From assembly GCF_007677875.1 (NCBI RefSeq), contig NZ_VEDO01000002.1, positions 186,001-250,000 of the forward strand: a DNA stretch of 64,000 bases, given 5' to 3'. Shown piece by piece: positions 44,313 to 52,811 of the stretch; position 1 is the stretch's first letter; the number at the start of each line of letters is the position of its first letter. A program made the position numbers and the translations under genes. This DNA is from Variovorax boronicumulans. Lineage in GTDB: Bacteria; Pseudomonadota; Gammaproteobacteria; Burkholderiales; Burkholderiaceae_C. The notes under the pieces were generated by a model. It saw nothing but the letters and a program-made list of their open reading frames with translations, ran no database searches and was not told the DNA's origin.

Positions 44313-46058
44313 TCAGAAGCTTTCCCACTCGCCCTCTTCGCTCTTGGCCGGGGCCTTGGCGGCAGGCAGTGCGCGGGGGGCTGTGGCGGCGACCGGTCTG
44401 GGCTTCGCCGCCGTCGGTGCGGCGGCGGGCTTCGCGGCCACGCGCGGCGCCGGCGCAGCGGCGGGGCGCGGGGGCGCTGCTGGGGCCGGGGCACGGACGG
44501 GTGCCGGCACGGCACCGTCGCGCAGCCGGAACACCGCCATGGCCTGCACCAGCTGCGCGGCCTGGTGGCGCAGGCTGTCGGCCGCCGCGGCGGATTGCTC
44601 GACCAGCGCCGCGTTCTTCTGCGTCGTCTGGTCCATCTCGGTGATGGCCTGGCCGATCTGCGCGACGCCCGAGCTCTGCTCGTTGCTGGCCGCACTGATC
44701 TCGCCCACGATGTCGGTGACGCGGCGGATCGCGGAGACGACCTCTTCCATGGTGCTGCCGGCCTGGTCCACCAGCGTGGTGCCTTGCTGCACGCGCTCCA
44801 CGCTGGCGCCGATCAGCGTCTTGATCTCGCGCGCCGCCTCGGCCGAGCGGCCGGCCAGGCTGCGCACCTCGCTGGCCACCACTGCGAAGCCGCGGCCCTG
44901 CTCGCCGGCGCGCGCCGCTTCCACGGCCGCGTTCAGGGCCAGGATGTTGGTCTGGAAGGCGATCGAGTCGATCACGCCGATGATGTCGGCGATGCGGTCC
45001 GAGCTTTCGTGGATGCCCTTCATGGTCTCGACCACGCGCGAGACCACCTCGCCTCCCTTGCTCGCGACCGACGAGGCATTGGCCGCCAGCGCGTTGGCCT
45101 GGCGCGCGTTGTCGGCGTTCTGGCGCACGGTGGAGCTCAGCTCCTCCATGGAGGCGGCCGTCTCCTCCAGCGCCGAGGCCTGCTGCTCGGTGCGGCCGGA
45201 CAGGTCGTTGTTGCCCGCCGCGATCTCGCTGCTGGCCGTGGACACGCCTTCGGCATTGCGCCGCACCTCGGAGACCACGCTGGCCAGCTGCTGCTGCATC
45301 TCCCGAAGTGCGGCCAGCAGGGCCGCGGCCTCGTCGCGGCCGTGCACCTGGATGTCTTCGGTCAGGTCGCCGGCGGCCACGCGGCGCGCCGTGCTGCCCG
45401 CCTGCGCGAGCGGGCCGGTGATGCTGCGCGTGAGCACCCACGCGAACAGCGCCACCAGCCCCAGCGCCACGATGGCGAAGCCGAGCAGGATGGATTGGCC
45501 CAGCGCGGCCCGCTCGGCGGTCTGGCGCAGCGATGCGTCGTAGATCGCCTGCTGGCCCTCCTCGAAGCGCTGCAGCGCGGCGTCGTACTGGTCGGCCAGT
45601 GGGCGCAGCTGGCTGTTGAGCAGGGACGCCACATCCTCACCGGTCTGGCGTCGCTTGATCAGGTCGGCACGTGGTCCGCGGTAGGCTTCGCGCCGTTGGT
45701 TGATTTCGGCGATCAAGGCTTTTTCTTCAGGCGTCACGGCCAGCTGGCCAATGCGCTCGCTGACCTCGGAAATGCGTTTGGAAGTGCGGTCCATCTGCGC
45801 CGTCCAGGCTGGGATGCGGCTGACGTCGGACTCGAGCAGCGTGGACTGGGTGCGGACCCAGTTCATTTCGATGTTCTGCCGCCAGCGCTCGGCCAGGCGC
45901 AGCTTCTCGCTGTCGTACGTGCCCAGGCGCTGGGCGTCGGCGGCGGTTTCCTGCAGCCGCCAATAGCCGACGGCGGCGCTCACGGCGATGATCAGCAGCA
46001 GGATGCTAAAGGCCAGTGTCAGGCGGGCGCCGATGCGCAGCTGACGCAGTGCGTTCAT
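44313..46058 (-). CDS. Methyl-accepting chemotaxis protein with CheR/CheB docking tail
   Basis: A 581-residue transmembrane chemoreceptor. The first helix lies near residues 12-32 ([20 protein letters not shown]), followed by a four-helix-bundle periplasmic sensor of about 155 residues, a second helix ([17 protein letters not shown]), HAMP, and a cytoplasmic coiled-coil hairpin with the highly conserved tip [20 protein letters not shown]. The C-terminal 60 residues are Ala/Pro-rich and end in EWESF, closely matching the NWETF pentapeptide that tethers CheR and CheB in enteric receptors. No other chemotaxis genes lie nearby. The ligand is unknown. Confidence 0.95.
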   Translation of the reverse strand: MNALRQLRIGARLTLAFSILLLIIAVSAAVGYWRLQETAADAQRLGTYDSEKLRLAERWRQNIEMNWVRTQSTLLESDVSRIPAWTAQMDRTSKRISEVSERIGQLAVTPEEKALIAEINQRREAYRGPRADLIKRRQTGEDVASLLNSQLRPLADQYDAALQRFEEGQQAIYDASLRQTAERAALGQSILLGFAIVALGLVALFAWVLTRSITGPLAQAGSTARRVAAGDLTEDIQVHGRDEAAALLAALREMQQQLASVVSEVRRNAEGVSTASSEIAAGNNDLSGRTEQQASALEETAASMEELSSTVRQNADNARQANALAANASSVASKGGEVVSRVVETMKGIHESSDRIADIIGVIDSIAFQTNILALNAAVEAARAGEQGRGFAVVASEVRSLAGRSAEAAREIKTLIGASVERVQQGTTLVDQAGSTMEEVVSAIRRVTDIVGEISAASNEQSSGVAQIGQAITEMDQTTQKNAALVEQSAAAADSLRHQAAQLVQAMAVFRLRDGAVPAPVRAPAPAAPPRPAAAPAPRVAAKPAAAPTAAKPRPVAATAPRALPAAKAPAKSEEGEWESF

Positions 46059-46205
46059 GCGGCACCTCCGGCTGCGATGGACTGCTCGCCACAGGTTCGA
46101 ACACGTACTTCTTCTTGGTGCACAACAAGCCTCCCGAGAGCCTACGGTGCGCCGATTATGGGCATTCGCCCGCTAAGTGGATGTACTCGCTTGCCCCAGC
46201 TGCGC

Positions 46206-46234
46206 AAAAGCCGAGCGAAAGAACAACACTCGGC
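46206..46234 (-). terminator. Probable terminator after the lipoprotein hydrolase
   Basis: GCCGAG (46210-46215) pairs with CTCGGC (46229-46234) around a 13-base loop. On the minus strand the stem is followed directly by TTTT. It lies 8 bases after the hydrolase stop and about 150 bases upstream of the chemoreceptor start. Confidence 0.55.
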
Positions 46235-46242
46235 AACAGCCC

Positions 46243-47133
46243 CTACTCGCCGGCCTGTGCCAGCGCGTTGCTGGGGGGCCAGCCGAACAACTGGTGCAGG
46301 GCTGCGCGGTATTGCGCCTGGCCGCGCACGATGGTGTTGTGGTGCGTGCCGCCGTCGACCACGACGAAGGCCTTGGGCTCCTGCGCGGCCTCGTACAGGC
46401 GTCGGCCCAGGTCGGGCTTGATCAGGCTGTCGTCCGAACCGTGCACCACCAGCAGCGGGGCGCCGATGTGGGGCACCTTGCGGATGGACTCCATGCGTTG
46501 CGTGATGAGCCAGCCGATCGGCAGCCAGCCCCACTTCATGCTGGCCGCCACCTCGGGGATGGAGGTGAAGGTGCCTTCGACGAGCACGCCGCGCTCGTCC
46601 TGGACCTTGGAGGCCAGGTCGATGGCGATGGCGCCGCCCAGCGAGTGGCCGAAGATGTAGCGCGGCCGGTCGGGGTAGCGCGCGGCCAGCCAGTCCCAGG
46701 CGGCGCGGGCGTCCTCGAAGGCGCGGTCCTCGGAGGGCAGCTCGGAGCTACTCTTGCCGAAGCCGCGGTAGTCGATCGCCAGCACCGAGAAGCCCAGCTG
46801 CTGCATGGCGCGCATGCGCGGGGCCGAGCCCTGCACGTTCCAGCGCGCGCCGTGCAGGTACAGCAGGATCGGCGCCTGCGTGGGATCGGTGTGCAGCGCC
46901 GTTGCGTTCTCCAGCCACAGGCCGTGCAGGCGCACGGGCTCCTTGGAAACTTTGGAGTCGAAGCCGATCCAGACCTCTTCCATGCCTTCGGCGCTGGCGG
47001 CGCTGCCGCCCCAGGCGCGGTCGCCGGGCTGGAAGATCCAGTCGCGCTGGCGTTCGTCGAGCAGGCTGCAGCCTGTGACCGCACCCAAGGTCAGGGTCGA
47101 GCACAGCAGGGCGATCAGGGATAAGCGGCGCAT
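46243..47133 (-). CDS. Lipoprotein alpha/beta hydrolase
   Basis: A 296-residue alpha/beta hydrolase with a lipoprotein signal (hydrophobic stretch ending AVTGC, lipobox cysteine near residue 22). The oxyanion segment is LLYLHGARW, the nucleophile motif GHSLGG, and a further segment GAPLLVVHGSDDSLI carries the aspartate; the C-terminal histidine candidates are in GGTHHNTI. It resembles the BEM46/YfhR-like hydrolases. A GTG at 47142 would add three residues; the ATG at 47133 gives a cleaner signal peptide. The substrate is unknown. Its placement between mutL and the chemoreceptor gives no functional clue. Confidence 0.88.
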   Translation of the reverse strand: MRRLSLIALLCSTLTLGAVTGCSLLDERQRDWIFQPGDRAWGGSAASAEGMEEVWIGFDSKVSKEPVRLHGLWLENATALHTDPTQAPILLYLHGARWNVQGSAPRMRAMQQLGFSVLAIDYRGFGKSSSELPSEDRAFEDARAAWDWLAARYPDRPRYIFGHSLGGAIAIDLASKVQDERGVLVEGTFTSIPEVAASMKWGWLPIGWLITQRMESIRKVPHIGAPLLVVHGSDDSLIKPDLGRRLYEAAQEPKAFVVVDGGTHHNTIVRGQAQYRAALHQLFGWPPSNALAQAGE

Positions 47134-47214
47134 GGCGGACACTGACTCCGAATCCGGGACGTAAGTTCAATCCTACGTGCCGCAAGCAGGATCGGGGCCA
47201 GTCTCGCTCGCCGT

Positions 47215-49131
47215 TCAGCGTCCTCGGAGGAACAGCTGGTCGAGGTCCCGCACGCTGATCTGGCGCCAAGTCGGCCGGCCGTGGTTGCATTGGTCGGAGC
47301 GCTCGGTGGCCTCCATCTGGCGCAACAGGCCGTTCATTTCTTCCAGCGTGAGCCGGCGGTTGGCGCGCACAGCGCCATGGCAGGCCATGGTGGCGAGCAG
47401 CTCGTTGCGCGCGCGCTCGACCACGCCGCTGGCCTCGTGCTGGGCCAGTTCGGCCAGCACGCTGCGCGCCAGCGCCACGGCGTCGCCCTGGGCCAGGCTG
47501 GCCGGCACGGCGCGCACGGCCAGCGTGCGCGCCGAGAACGGCGCCACGTCCAGGCCCAGCTGGGCCAGCGTGTCGGCATGGGTCTCGGCGGCCGCCAGTT
47601 CGGTCGGTGTGGCCGCGAAGGTGGCCGGGATCAACAGCGGCTGACTGGCCATGGCCGCATCGTCGGCCTGCGCCTTGAGCCGCTCGTACACGATGCGCTC
47701 GTGTGCGGCATGCATGTCCACCACCACCAGGCCGTGCTGGTTCTCGGCCAGGATGTAGATACCCTGCAGCTGGGCCAGCGCACGACCGAGCGGCCAGGCC
47801 GGGGCCTCGTCCGCTGCGGGCGTGGCGCGCGAATGCGGGGTGGGGGCTTCTGCCCGGGCCAGCGGAGCCGGTTGCGGCTCGGGCAGCACGGCAACGTCGT
47901 TGTCTGTCGCATCCTGCCAGCGTGGCCTGGGTTCGGCGATGGCCGGCATGGGCGCCGGGCTCCAGGGCGTGAAGCCCGCCGCGGGCGCTTCCACGGGCTC
48001 GGCGAAGGCCATGGCGGGCTGGCGCCAGGCCGGCATCGGCACCGGCGCGGGTGCCGCCACGCCGGGCCATGGCGCTTGCGGCGCCGGCTGTGCCAGCGCA
48101 GCGCGCGGTGCGGCCAGCGCCTGGTCGACGGCGCGGCGCACGGCCTGGTGCACTTCGCGGCTGTCGCGAAAGCGCACCTCGATCTTGGTCGGGTGCACGT
48201 TCACGTCCACGCGCGTGGGGTCCATGTCCACGTACAGCGCGTAGACCGGCTGGCGCTGGCCATGCAGCACGTCCTCGTAGGCGCTGCGCGCGCCGTGCGC
48301 AAGCACCTTGTCGCGCACGAAGCGGCCGTTGACGTAGGCGAACTGGTGGTCGCCACGCGCGCGCGCCGCGTCGGGAATGCCGGCTCGGCCGCGCACGCGG
48401 ATCAGCGGGCCGCCGCCCTCGCTTTGCGCGCTGCTGCGCCAGTCGACCCGCACCGAGCGCTCGCAGAAGTCCTCGCCCAGCACGTCGGCCAGGCGCTGGT
48501 CCAGGCCGGCGTCGTCGCTCTCGGTCACGGCGCGCCACTGCTCGACCAGCTTGCCCTCGTGCCAGATCGCGAAGCCCACGTCGGGCCGCGCCAGCGCGTG
48601 GCGGCGCACGGCCTCGATGCAGTGGGCCAGCTCGGTCGCGTCGGTCTTGAGGAATTTGCGCCGCGCCGGCGTGCTGAAGAACAGCTCCTTGACCTCCACC
48701 GTGGTGCCGACGGCACGCGCGATGGGCTTCATCTCGCCGGTGCGCCCATCCAGCAGCATGGCGTGCGGTTGCTCAGCCGTGCGCGAGGCGATGGCCATGT
48801 CGGAGACCGAGTTGATCGCCGCCAGCGCTTCGCCGCGAAAGCCCATGGTGGCCACGCTCTCGAGCTCCTGCAGGTTGCCGATCTTGCTGGTGGCATGGCG
48901 CTTGAGCGCCAGCGGCAGGTCGGCCGCGGGGATGCCGATGCCGTCGTCCTCGACGGCGATCAAGCGTACGCCGCCCGCGAGCAGCCGCAACACGATCTGG
49001 CGCGCACCGGCGTCCAGCGCGTTGTCCACGAGTTCGCGCACCACCGAGGCCGGTCGCTCGACGACCTCGCCGGCGGCGATCTGGCTGATCAGCTCGTCAG
49101 GCAGTTCGCGGATCTGGCGGCGTTCGGTCAT
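47215..49131 (-). CDS. mutL: DNA mismatch repair protein MutL, endonuclease type
   Basis: Mismatch repair coordinator, 638 residues. The GHKL ATPase domain shows ELVDNALDAGA, DDGIGI and GFRGEAL. After a Pro/Ala-rich linker, the C-terminal domain has DMHAAHERIVYE starting at Asp472. This matches the endonuclease motif DQHA(X)2E(X)4E with Met in place of Gln, as in Pseudomonas MutL. Additional metal-site motifs, ACHGAVRA and QCNHGRPT, are present near the C-terminus. It is therefore probably a nicking MutL for a MutH-independent pathway. The ATG at 49131 was chosen over an in-frame start at 49191 that adds non-conserved residues. Confidence 0.95.
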   Translation of the reverse strand: MTERRQIRELPDELISQIAAGEVVERPASVVRELVDNALDAGARQIVLRLLAGGVRLIAVEDDGIGIPAADLPLALKRHATSKIGNLQELESVATMGFRGEALAAINSVSDMAIASRTAEQPHAMLLDGRTGEMKPIARAVGTTVEVKELFFSTPARRKFLKTDATELAHCIEAVRRHALARPDVGFAIWHEGKLVEQWRAVTESDDAGLDQRLADVLGEDFCERSVRVDWRSSAQSEGGGPLIRVRGRAGIPDAARARGDHQFAYVNGRFVRDKVLAHGARSAYEDVLHGQRQPVYALYVDMDPTRVDVNVHPTKIEVRFRDSREVHQAVRRAVDQALAAPRAALAQPAPQAPWPGVAAPAPVPMPAWRQPAMAFAEPVEAPAAGFTPWSPAPMPAIAEPRPRWQDATDNDVAVLPEPQPAPLARAEAPTPHSRATPAADEAPAWPLGRALAQLQGIYILAENQHGLVVVDMHAAHERIVYERLKAQADDAAMASQPLLIPATFAATPTELAAAETHADTLAQLGLDVAPFSARTLAVRAVPASLAQGDAVALARSVLAELAQHEASGVVERARNELLATMACHGAVRANRRLTLEEMNGLLRQMEATERSDQCNHGRPTWRQISVRDLDQLFLRGR

Positions 49132-49213
49132 TTCAGCGCCGCCCGGCCGCCCAAAGGCGCTGAAGCGCTCCCTTGGGGGGCAGCAATACACAAAGTGATG
49201 AGCGTGGAGGCTT

Positions 49214-50299
49214 TCATTTCAGCGCCTGGCCACAGGCTGCGCACTGCGTGTCGCTGGCGCGCACGTTGGTGCCGCAGGCGGGGCAGGTGGCTGGCGGCCT
49301 GGGCGGCTCGGCCGGCTGCGCGGCATTGGCGGCCGCCGCGCGGGCGCGTTCGGCCACGCGCTGGGCGCGGGCCTGCGCCTGCTCCTGCATGCCGCGCGCC
49401 TTGTCGACGGCGTAGGCCAAGTGGGCGTCCACGTGGGCCTGCTCAGCCGCCAGGTCCAGGCCGTCCAGCGCGCGCAGGTAGACGCTGCTGACGCCGCGCA
49501 GGTAAACGAGGCCGGGCAGCGTGCAGGCGGCCGCAAACAGCACGCCGCTGCCGAAGCCGGCCGCCGCGGCATGCGCGCCGCCGCTGCCCATGCCGAAGCT
49601 GCCCATGTCCATGTGGCCCAGGATGGGGGCGGAAATGCCGGCCGTGATGGCCACGCCGCCGAACAGGATCGTGCCGATCAACAGGCCGATCAGCACCGCG
49701 ATGAAGGACACCACCAGCATCAACAGCAGAACCATGCCGAGCCGGCGCCGGGCGATGGCGATCAGCTGGCTCATGCACTCCATGGCAGTGGCGCCGTTCC
49801 ACACCGAGGGCGCCGACAGCGGAAACACCACCATGGGCAGCGCGAAGAGCGCCACGCCGGTCAGCACCACCGCCACCGGAAACACGAACGCGTACAGGAG
49901 GGGCCCGAGCAGCGGCAGCTTGCACAGGAACACCACCACCATCAACGCCAACACGCCGGCCAGGTACAGGCCGGCGATCCACAGGTAGACCAGCAGCAGG
50001 CGGTGCGAATGCGTGAGCGAGTGCGAGACGGCCTCGACGATGGAGCGCGAGCGCACCCCGTGCGCCTCGTCCATCAGCATCACCCCGGCGGCATTGACGC
50101 CGTAGAACAGCACGGCATAGGCCGCCACTGCGAACAGCGCAACGAAGAAGTAGCTGACGCCGGCCAGCAGCGTTCCGAGGCCCATGACCATGGCGCCCGC
50201 CACCAGCGTCACCAGCAGCAGCGCAAGGGCGCGCCAGTTGCGCATGGCGTCGATGCTGTCGACGAGACTGCTGCTGTCCTTGATCTGTTGGGAAAGCAC
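49214..50299 (-). CDS. Multi-pass membrane protein with C-terminal zinc ribbon
   Basis: A 361-residue protein with about six transmembrane helices in the first 270 residues (for example ALALLLVTLVAGAMVMGLG and VLALMVVVFLCKLPLLG). An Ala/Arg-rich helical stretch follows, and then a C-terminal zinc ribbon with CPAC and CAAC knuckles. I recognise no characterised family. The gene starts 38 bases after the stop of a second zinc-ribbon membrane protein gene on the same strand, so the two look like an operon. The ribbon should lie in the cytoplasm if the helix count is even. Confidence 0.85.
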   Translation of the reverse strand: MLSQQIKDSSSLVDSIDAMRNWRALALLLVTLVAGAMVMGLGTLLAGVSYFFVALFAVAAYAVLFYGVNAAGVMLMDEAHGVRSRSIVEAVSHSLTHSHRLLLVYLWIAGLYLAGVLALMVVVFLCKLPLLGPLLYAFVFPVAVVLTGVALFALPMVVFPLSAPSVWNGATAMECMSQLIAIARRRLGMVLLLMLVVSFIAVLIGLLIGTILFGGVAITAGISAPILGHMDMGSFGMGSGGAHAAAAGFGSGVLFAAACTLPGLVYLRGVSSVYLRALDGLDLAAEQAHVDAHLAYAVDKARGMQEQAQARAQRVAERARAAAANAAQPAEPPRPPATCPACGTNVRASDTQCAACGQALK

Positions 50300-50337
50300 G
50301 GACTGGGTACTCCTGAGGTTGGCTGCGGCGCGGCCGG

Positions 50338-51303
50338 CTAGTTGCCGACCAGACCCTGTTCGATCTCGCGCCGGCGCTGCTCACGGGCCTCATTTTCCAG
50401 GCGAACGCAGGTCGGGTGCCGGCGGAACTCCGACTTGAAGCACTGCATGCCGATGCACAGCGAACGCGCAAGCCCGTTGCTGCTGTCGGCACAGACCGAT
50501 TCCGGGCTCGGCGCCGCGGGCGGCGGGGGCGCCTGGCGTGGGGGCGACGGCTGCGGTGGTGGCCGGGGCGCGGGGGGCGCAGTGTAGACGGTGGCGGGCT
50601 CGGCAGGAGGCACCGCGGCCACGGGGGCGGTGCTGGGTGCCGGCTCGGGTGGCTGCTCGGGCGCGGGCGCCGGGCGGTGTCGCTGCAGCGCGGGTGCCGG
50701 CGACGGTTCGGATGCGGCCGGAGCCGGCGGCGCTGCGGCGCTCGGCGCCTCGACCGGGGCGGTCGGGGTTTCGGAGACTGCAGGCGGCGGATCGGTCAGG
50801 AACTCCTCGACGGGCGCGGTCACAGGCGCAGGCGGGGCGGCGGTCGGCGGCGGCGTCCCGCGCTGCCACCACAAAACCGCGGCCACGACCGCCAGCACGA
50901 GCAGCAGCAGCGGCAGCACCGGGCGGTGGCGCGTTGCCGCAGGCATGGACGGAGCGCTGGCCGCCGCTGTGGTCCGCGGGATCTGCGGCGTGCCGGGGTG
51001 CCGGTCTGGATGAACCAGGCGGGGGGCCACGGCGGCCTCGGCGGGCCTGACCAGGGCCTTGCCGCAACGGCGGCAGTAGCGCGCTCCAGCCCGGTTGGGT
51101 TTCCCGCAGGCCGCGCAGTCCGGGCCGGACGCCGCGGCGGCCGCGGGTGCTGTTTCGGCGCGTGGCGCGGCACCGGCCGCCGGCAGGGCCGGATCCAGAG
51201 GCGTTGCGCACTTCCTGCAGAACCTGGCGATGGGCCGGTTCCCGGCGCCGCATGCGGGACAGGTCTTGGACAAAGGTCGACAGCGGGATGGAGGGGCCGG
51301 CAT
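50338..51303 (-). CDS. Double zinc-ribbon, single-pass membrane protein
   Basis: A 321-residue protein of mixed design. Two zinc ribbons lie at the N-terminus (CPAC...CRKC and CAAC...CRRC). A single transmembrane helix (VLPLLLLVLAVVAAVLWW) lies near residue 140. About 120 residues of Pro/Ala-rich linker follow, and then a compact C-terminal region with cysteines spaced C-x11-C-x4-C-x10-C (from VCADSS to PTCVRL). The likely topology is cytoplasmic ribbons and a periplasmic cysteine domain, probably with disulfides. The family and role are unknown to me. It is co-oriented with the adjacent zinc-ribbon membrane protein. Confidence 0.82.
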   Translation of the reverse strand: MPAPPSRCRPLSKTCPACGAGNRPIARFCRKCATPLDPALPAAGAAPRAETAPAAAAASGPDCAACGKPNRAGARYCRRCGKALVRPAEAAVAPRLVHPDRHPGTPQIPRTTAAASAPSMPAATRHRPVLPLLLLVLAVVAAVLWWQRGTPPPTAAPPAPVTAPVEEFLTDPPPAVSETPTAPVEAPSAAAPPAPAASEPSPAPALQRHRPAPAPEQPPEPAPSTAPVAAVPPAEPATVYTAPPAPRPPPQPSPPRQAPPPPAAPSPESVCADSSNGLARSLCIGMQCFKSEFRRHPTCVRLENEAREQRRREIEQGLVGN

Positions 51304-51427
51304 GGGTCGGCAGCGGCCGGCTTGCGCCAGGGCGGGCCGATGCTAGCAAATGCGCTGCGCGGGCAATTCCCTGGCCGTGCGGGCCTGTCAAGGGTCCGGT
51401 GTGGACGGGCCGCCATAATGCCGCCGC

Positions 51428-52096
51428 ATGGAACTGGCGAGCTTTCTGATCGACTTCATCTTGCACGTGGACGTGCACCTGGAGACCTTCGTGCGCAACT
51501 ACGGCACCTGGGTCTACGCGCTGCTGTTCCTGATCGTGTTCGTGGAGACCGGCGTGGTGGTGATGCCCTTTCTGCCGGGCGATTCGCTGCTCTTTGTGGT
51601 GGGCGCACTGTGCGGCCTGGGCCTGATGAGCCTGCCGATCGCGATGGCGGTGCTGGTGGTGGCCGCCATCCTGGGCGACCAGTGCAACTACAGCATCGGC
51701 CGCTACTTCGGGCCCAAGGTGTTCCAGTGGGAGGACTCGCGCTTTTTCAACAAGAAGGCCTTCGACCAGGCCCATGCCTTTTACGAACGCTACGGTGGCG
51801 TGACCATCATCCTGGCGCGCTTCATGCCCTTCATCCGTACCTTCGCGCCCTTCGTGGCCGGCGTGGCCGAGATGAGCCGCACCAAGTTCACGGCCTACAA
51901 CGTGGCAGGTGCCTTGATCTGGGTGTTGGGCATCTGCACCGCGGGCTATTTCCTGGGTGGCCTGCCCTGGGTCAAAGCCAACCTGGACAAGATCATCTGG
52001 GCGATGATCTTCATCCCTGGCCTGATCGCCATTTACGGCGCGTGGAAGGCCAAGCGCCAGGCAGAGCGCGACGCCGCCGGCGCGGCGACGTCCTGA
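51428..52096 (+). CDS. DedA family membrane protein
   Basis: A 222-residue DedA/VTT family protein with several hydrophobic segments. Typical features are FVETGVVVMPFLPGDSLLF near residue 40 (seen as ETGVVVMPFLPGDS) and the conserved ARFMPFIRTFAPFVAG region with its essential arginines. DedA proteins maintain membrane potential and envelope integrity, and some flip undecaprenyl phosphate or phospholipids. CATAAT lies only 8 bases before the ATG, so the message may be nearly leaderless. It is divergent from the zinc-ribbon gene pair. Confidence 0.93.
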   Translation: MELASFLIDFILHVDVHLETFVRNYGTWVYALLFLIVFVETGVVVMPFLPGDSLLFVVGALCGLGLMSLPIAMAVLVVAAILGDQCNYSIGRYFGPKVFQWEDSRFFNKKAFDQAHAFYERYGGVTIILARFMPFIRTFAPFVAGVAEMSRTKFTAYNVAGALIWVLGICTAGYFLGGLPWVKANLDKIIWAMIFIPGLIAIYGAWKAKRQAERDAAGAATS

Positions 52097-52163
52097 ACAC
52101 GGCTTGTCACGCCCGGCGCCTTCGGGCTGGGCCATGATGCGGGTTCTTCTTCAGGAGTTCCGC

Positions 52164-52424
52164 ATGTCCCTGTTCTCTGGTTCCCGCCTTCCCGCCATCG
52201 CCGTGGCTGGCGCTTGTGCTCTTGCGCTGGGTGTGCTGCTCGCGCCCAGCGCGCAATCGCAGATCCGCGCCAATCCAAGCTACCAACCTGTCGGCGTGTC
52301 GTCCAGCGGCAACGGCAGCACTGCGTGGTTCCATGACCCGGCGACCGGGCGCGCCATCGCCTGCCATATGGCGAGCGGCGCGATCCAGTGCCAGTCGGCC
52401 AAGTTGCCGCAAGAAGGGTCCTGA
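52164..52424 (+). CDS. Small exported protein of unknown function
   Basis: An 86-residue protein with a good signal peptide (hydrophobic core AIAVAGACALALGVLLA, cleavage near SAQSQ). The mature part is about 50 residues containing two cysteines in ACHMASGAIQC, probably a disulfide. The ATG at 52164 has a CAGGAG Shine-Dalgarno sequence 7 bases upstream, preferred over earlier in-frame starts. No family recognised. A perfect 9-base hairpin follows the stop. Confidence 0.75.
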   Translation: MSLFSGSRLPAIAVAGACALALGVLLAPSAQSQIRANPSYQPVGVSSSGNGSTAWFHDPATGRAIACHMASGAIQCQSAKLPQEGS

Positions 52425-52430
52425 AACGGC

Positions 52431-52452
52431 GAAGGGCCCCGCAGGGCCCTTC
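52431..52452. terminator. Hairpin between convergent small envelope genes
   Basis: GAAGGGCCC (52431-52439) and GGGCCCTTC (52444-52452) form a perfect 9-base stem with a 4-base loop. It sits between the exported-protein stop and the glycine-zipper lipoprotein stop. The U-tract is weak. Confidence 0.6.
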
Positions 52453-52470
52453 CGGTCAGGCGACCAGGCC

Positions 52471-52692
52471 TCAGCGGCCTTGGTCGCGCCGCTTGCCGAC
52501 CTCGTTGCCGACCAGCGCGCCGGCGGCTGCGCCGCCCACGGTGCCCAGCGTGCTGCCGAAAACGGCATTGCCGACGACGCCGCCGGCCACGGCGCCGACG
52601 CCAGTGCCAACCTGCGCACTGGAGGGGTTGGAGGCGCAGCCCGTCAGGCCGATGACCGATGCCGCGGTGACTGCCAGGATGGTCTTGATCAT
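52471..52692 (-). CDS. Glycine-zipper 2TM-type lipoprotein
   Basis: A 73-residue lipoprotein. A signal peptide ends in the lipobox GLTGC (Cys19). It is followed by a glycine-zipper segment with GxxxG-like spacing (VGTGVGAVAGGVVGNAV and LGTVGGAAAGALVGNEVG), resembling the OsmB/SlyB type. Such proteins associate with the outer membrane and are often induced by envelope or osmotic stress. The gene lies 119 bases downstream of the amiC stop on the same strand, probably with its own promoter there. Confidence 0.88.
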   Translation of the reverse strand: MIKTILAVTAASVIGLTGCASNPSSAQVGTGVGAVAGGVVGNAVFGSTLGTVGGAAAGALVGNEVGKRRDQGR

Positions 52693-52811
52693 GGGATACC
52701 TCGTCTCTTGCTGTTGCGATCCAGGCTTCAGGGCCTGTGCACCAACGATAGAAAAGGCTGCGGTCCGCGCGTGTAGGCCAGTGCCGGCGCGGCGTGTGGG
52801 GCCGCGCCAGA

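Noticed and set aside
46151-46158. GCCGATTA, resembling a sigma-28 -10 element near the chemoreceptor
   Set aside because: It points away from the chemoreceptor gene, and no TAAA element lies at the proper distance.
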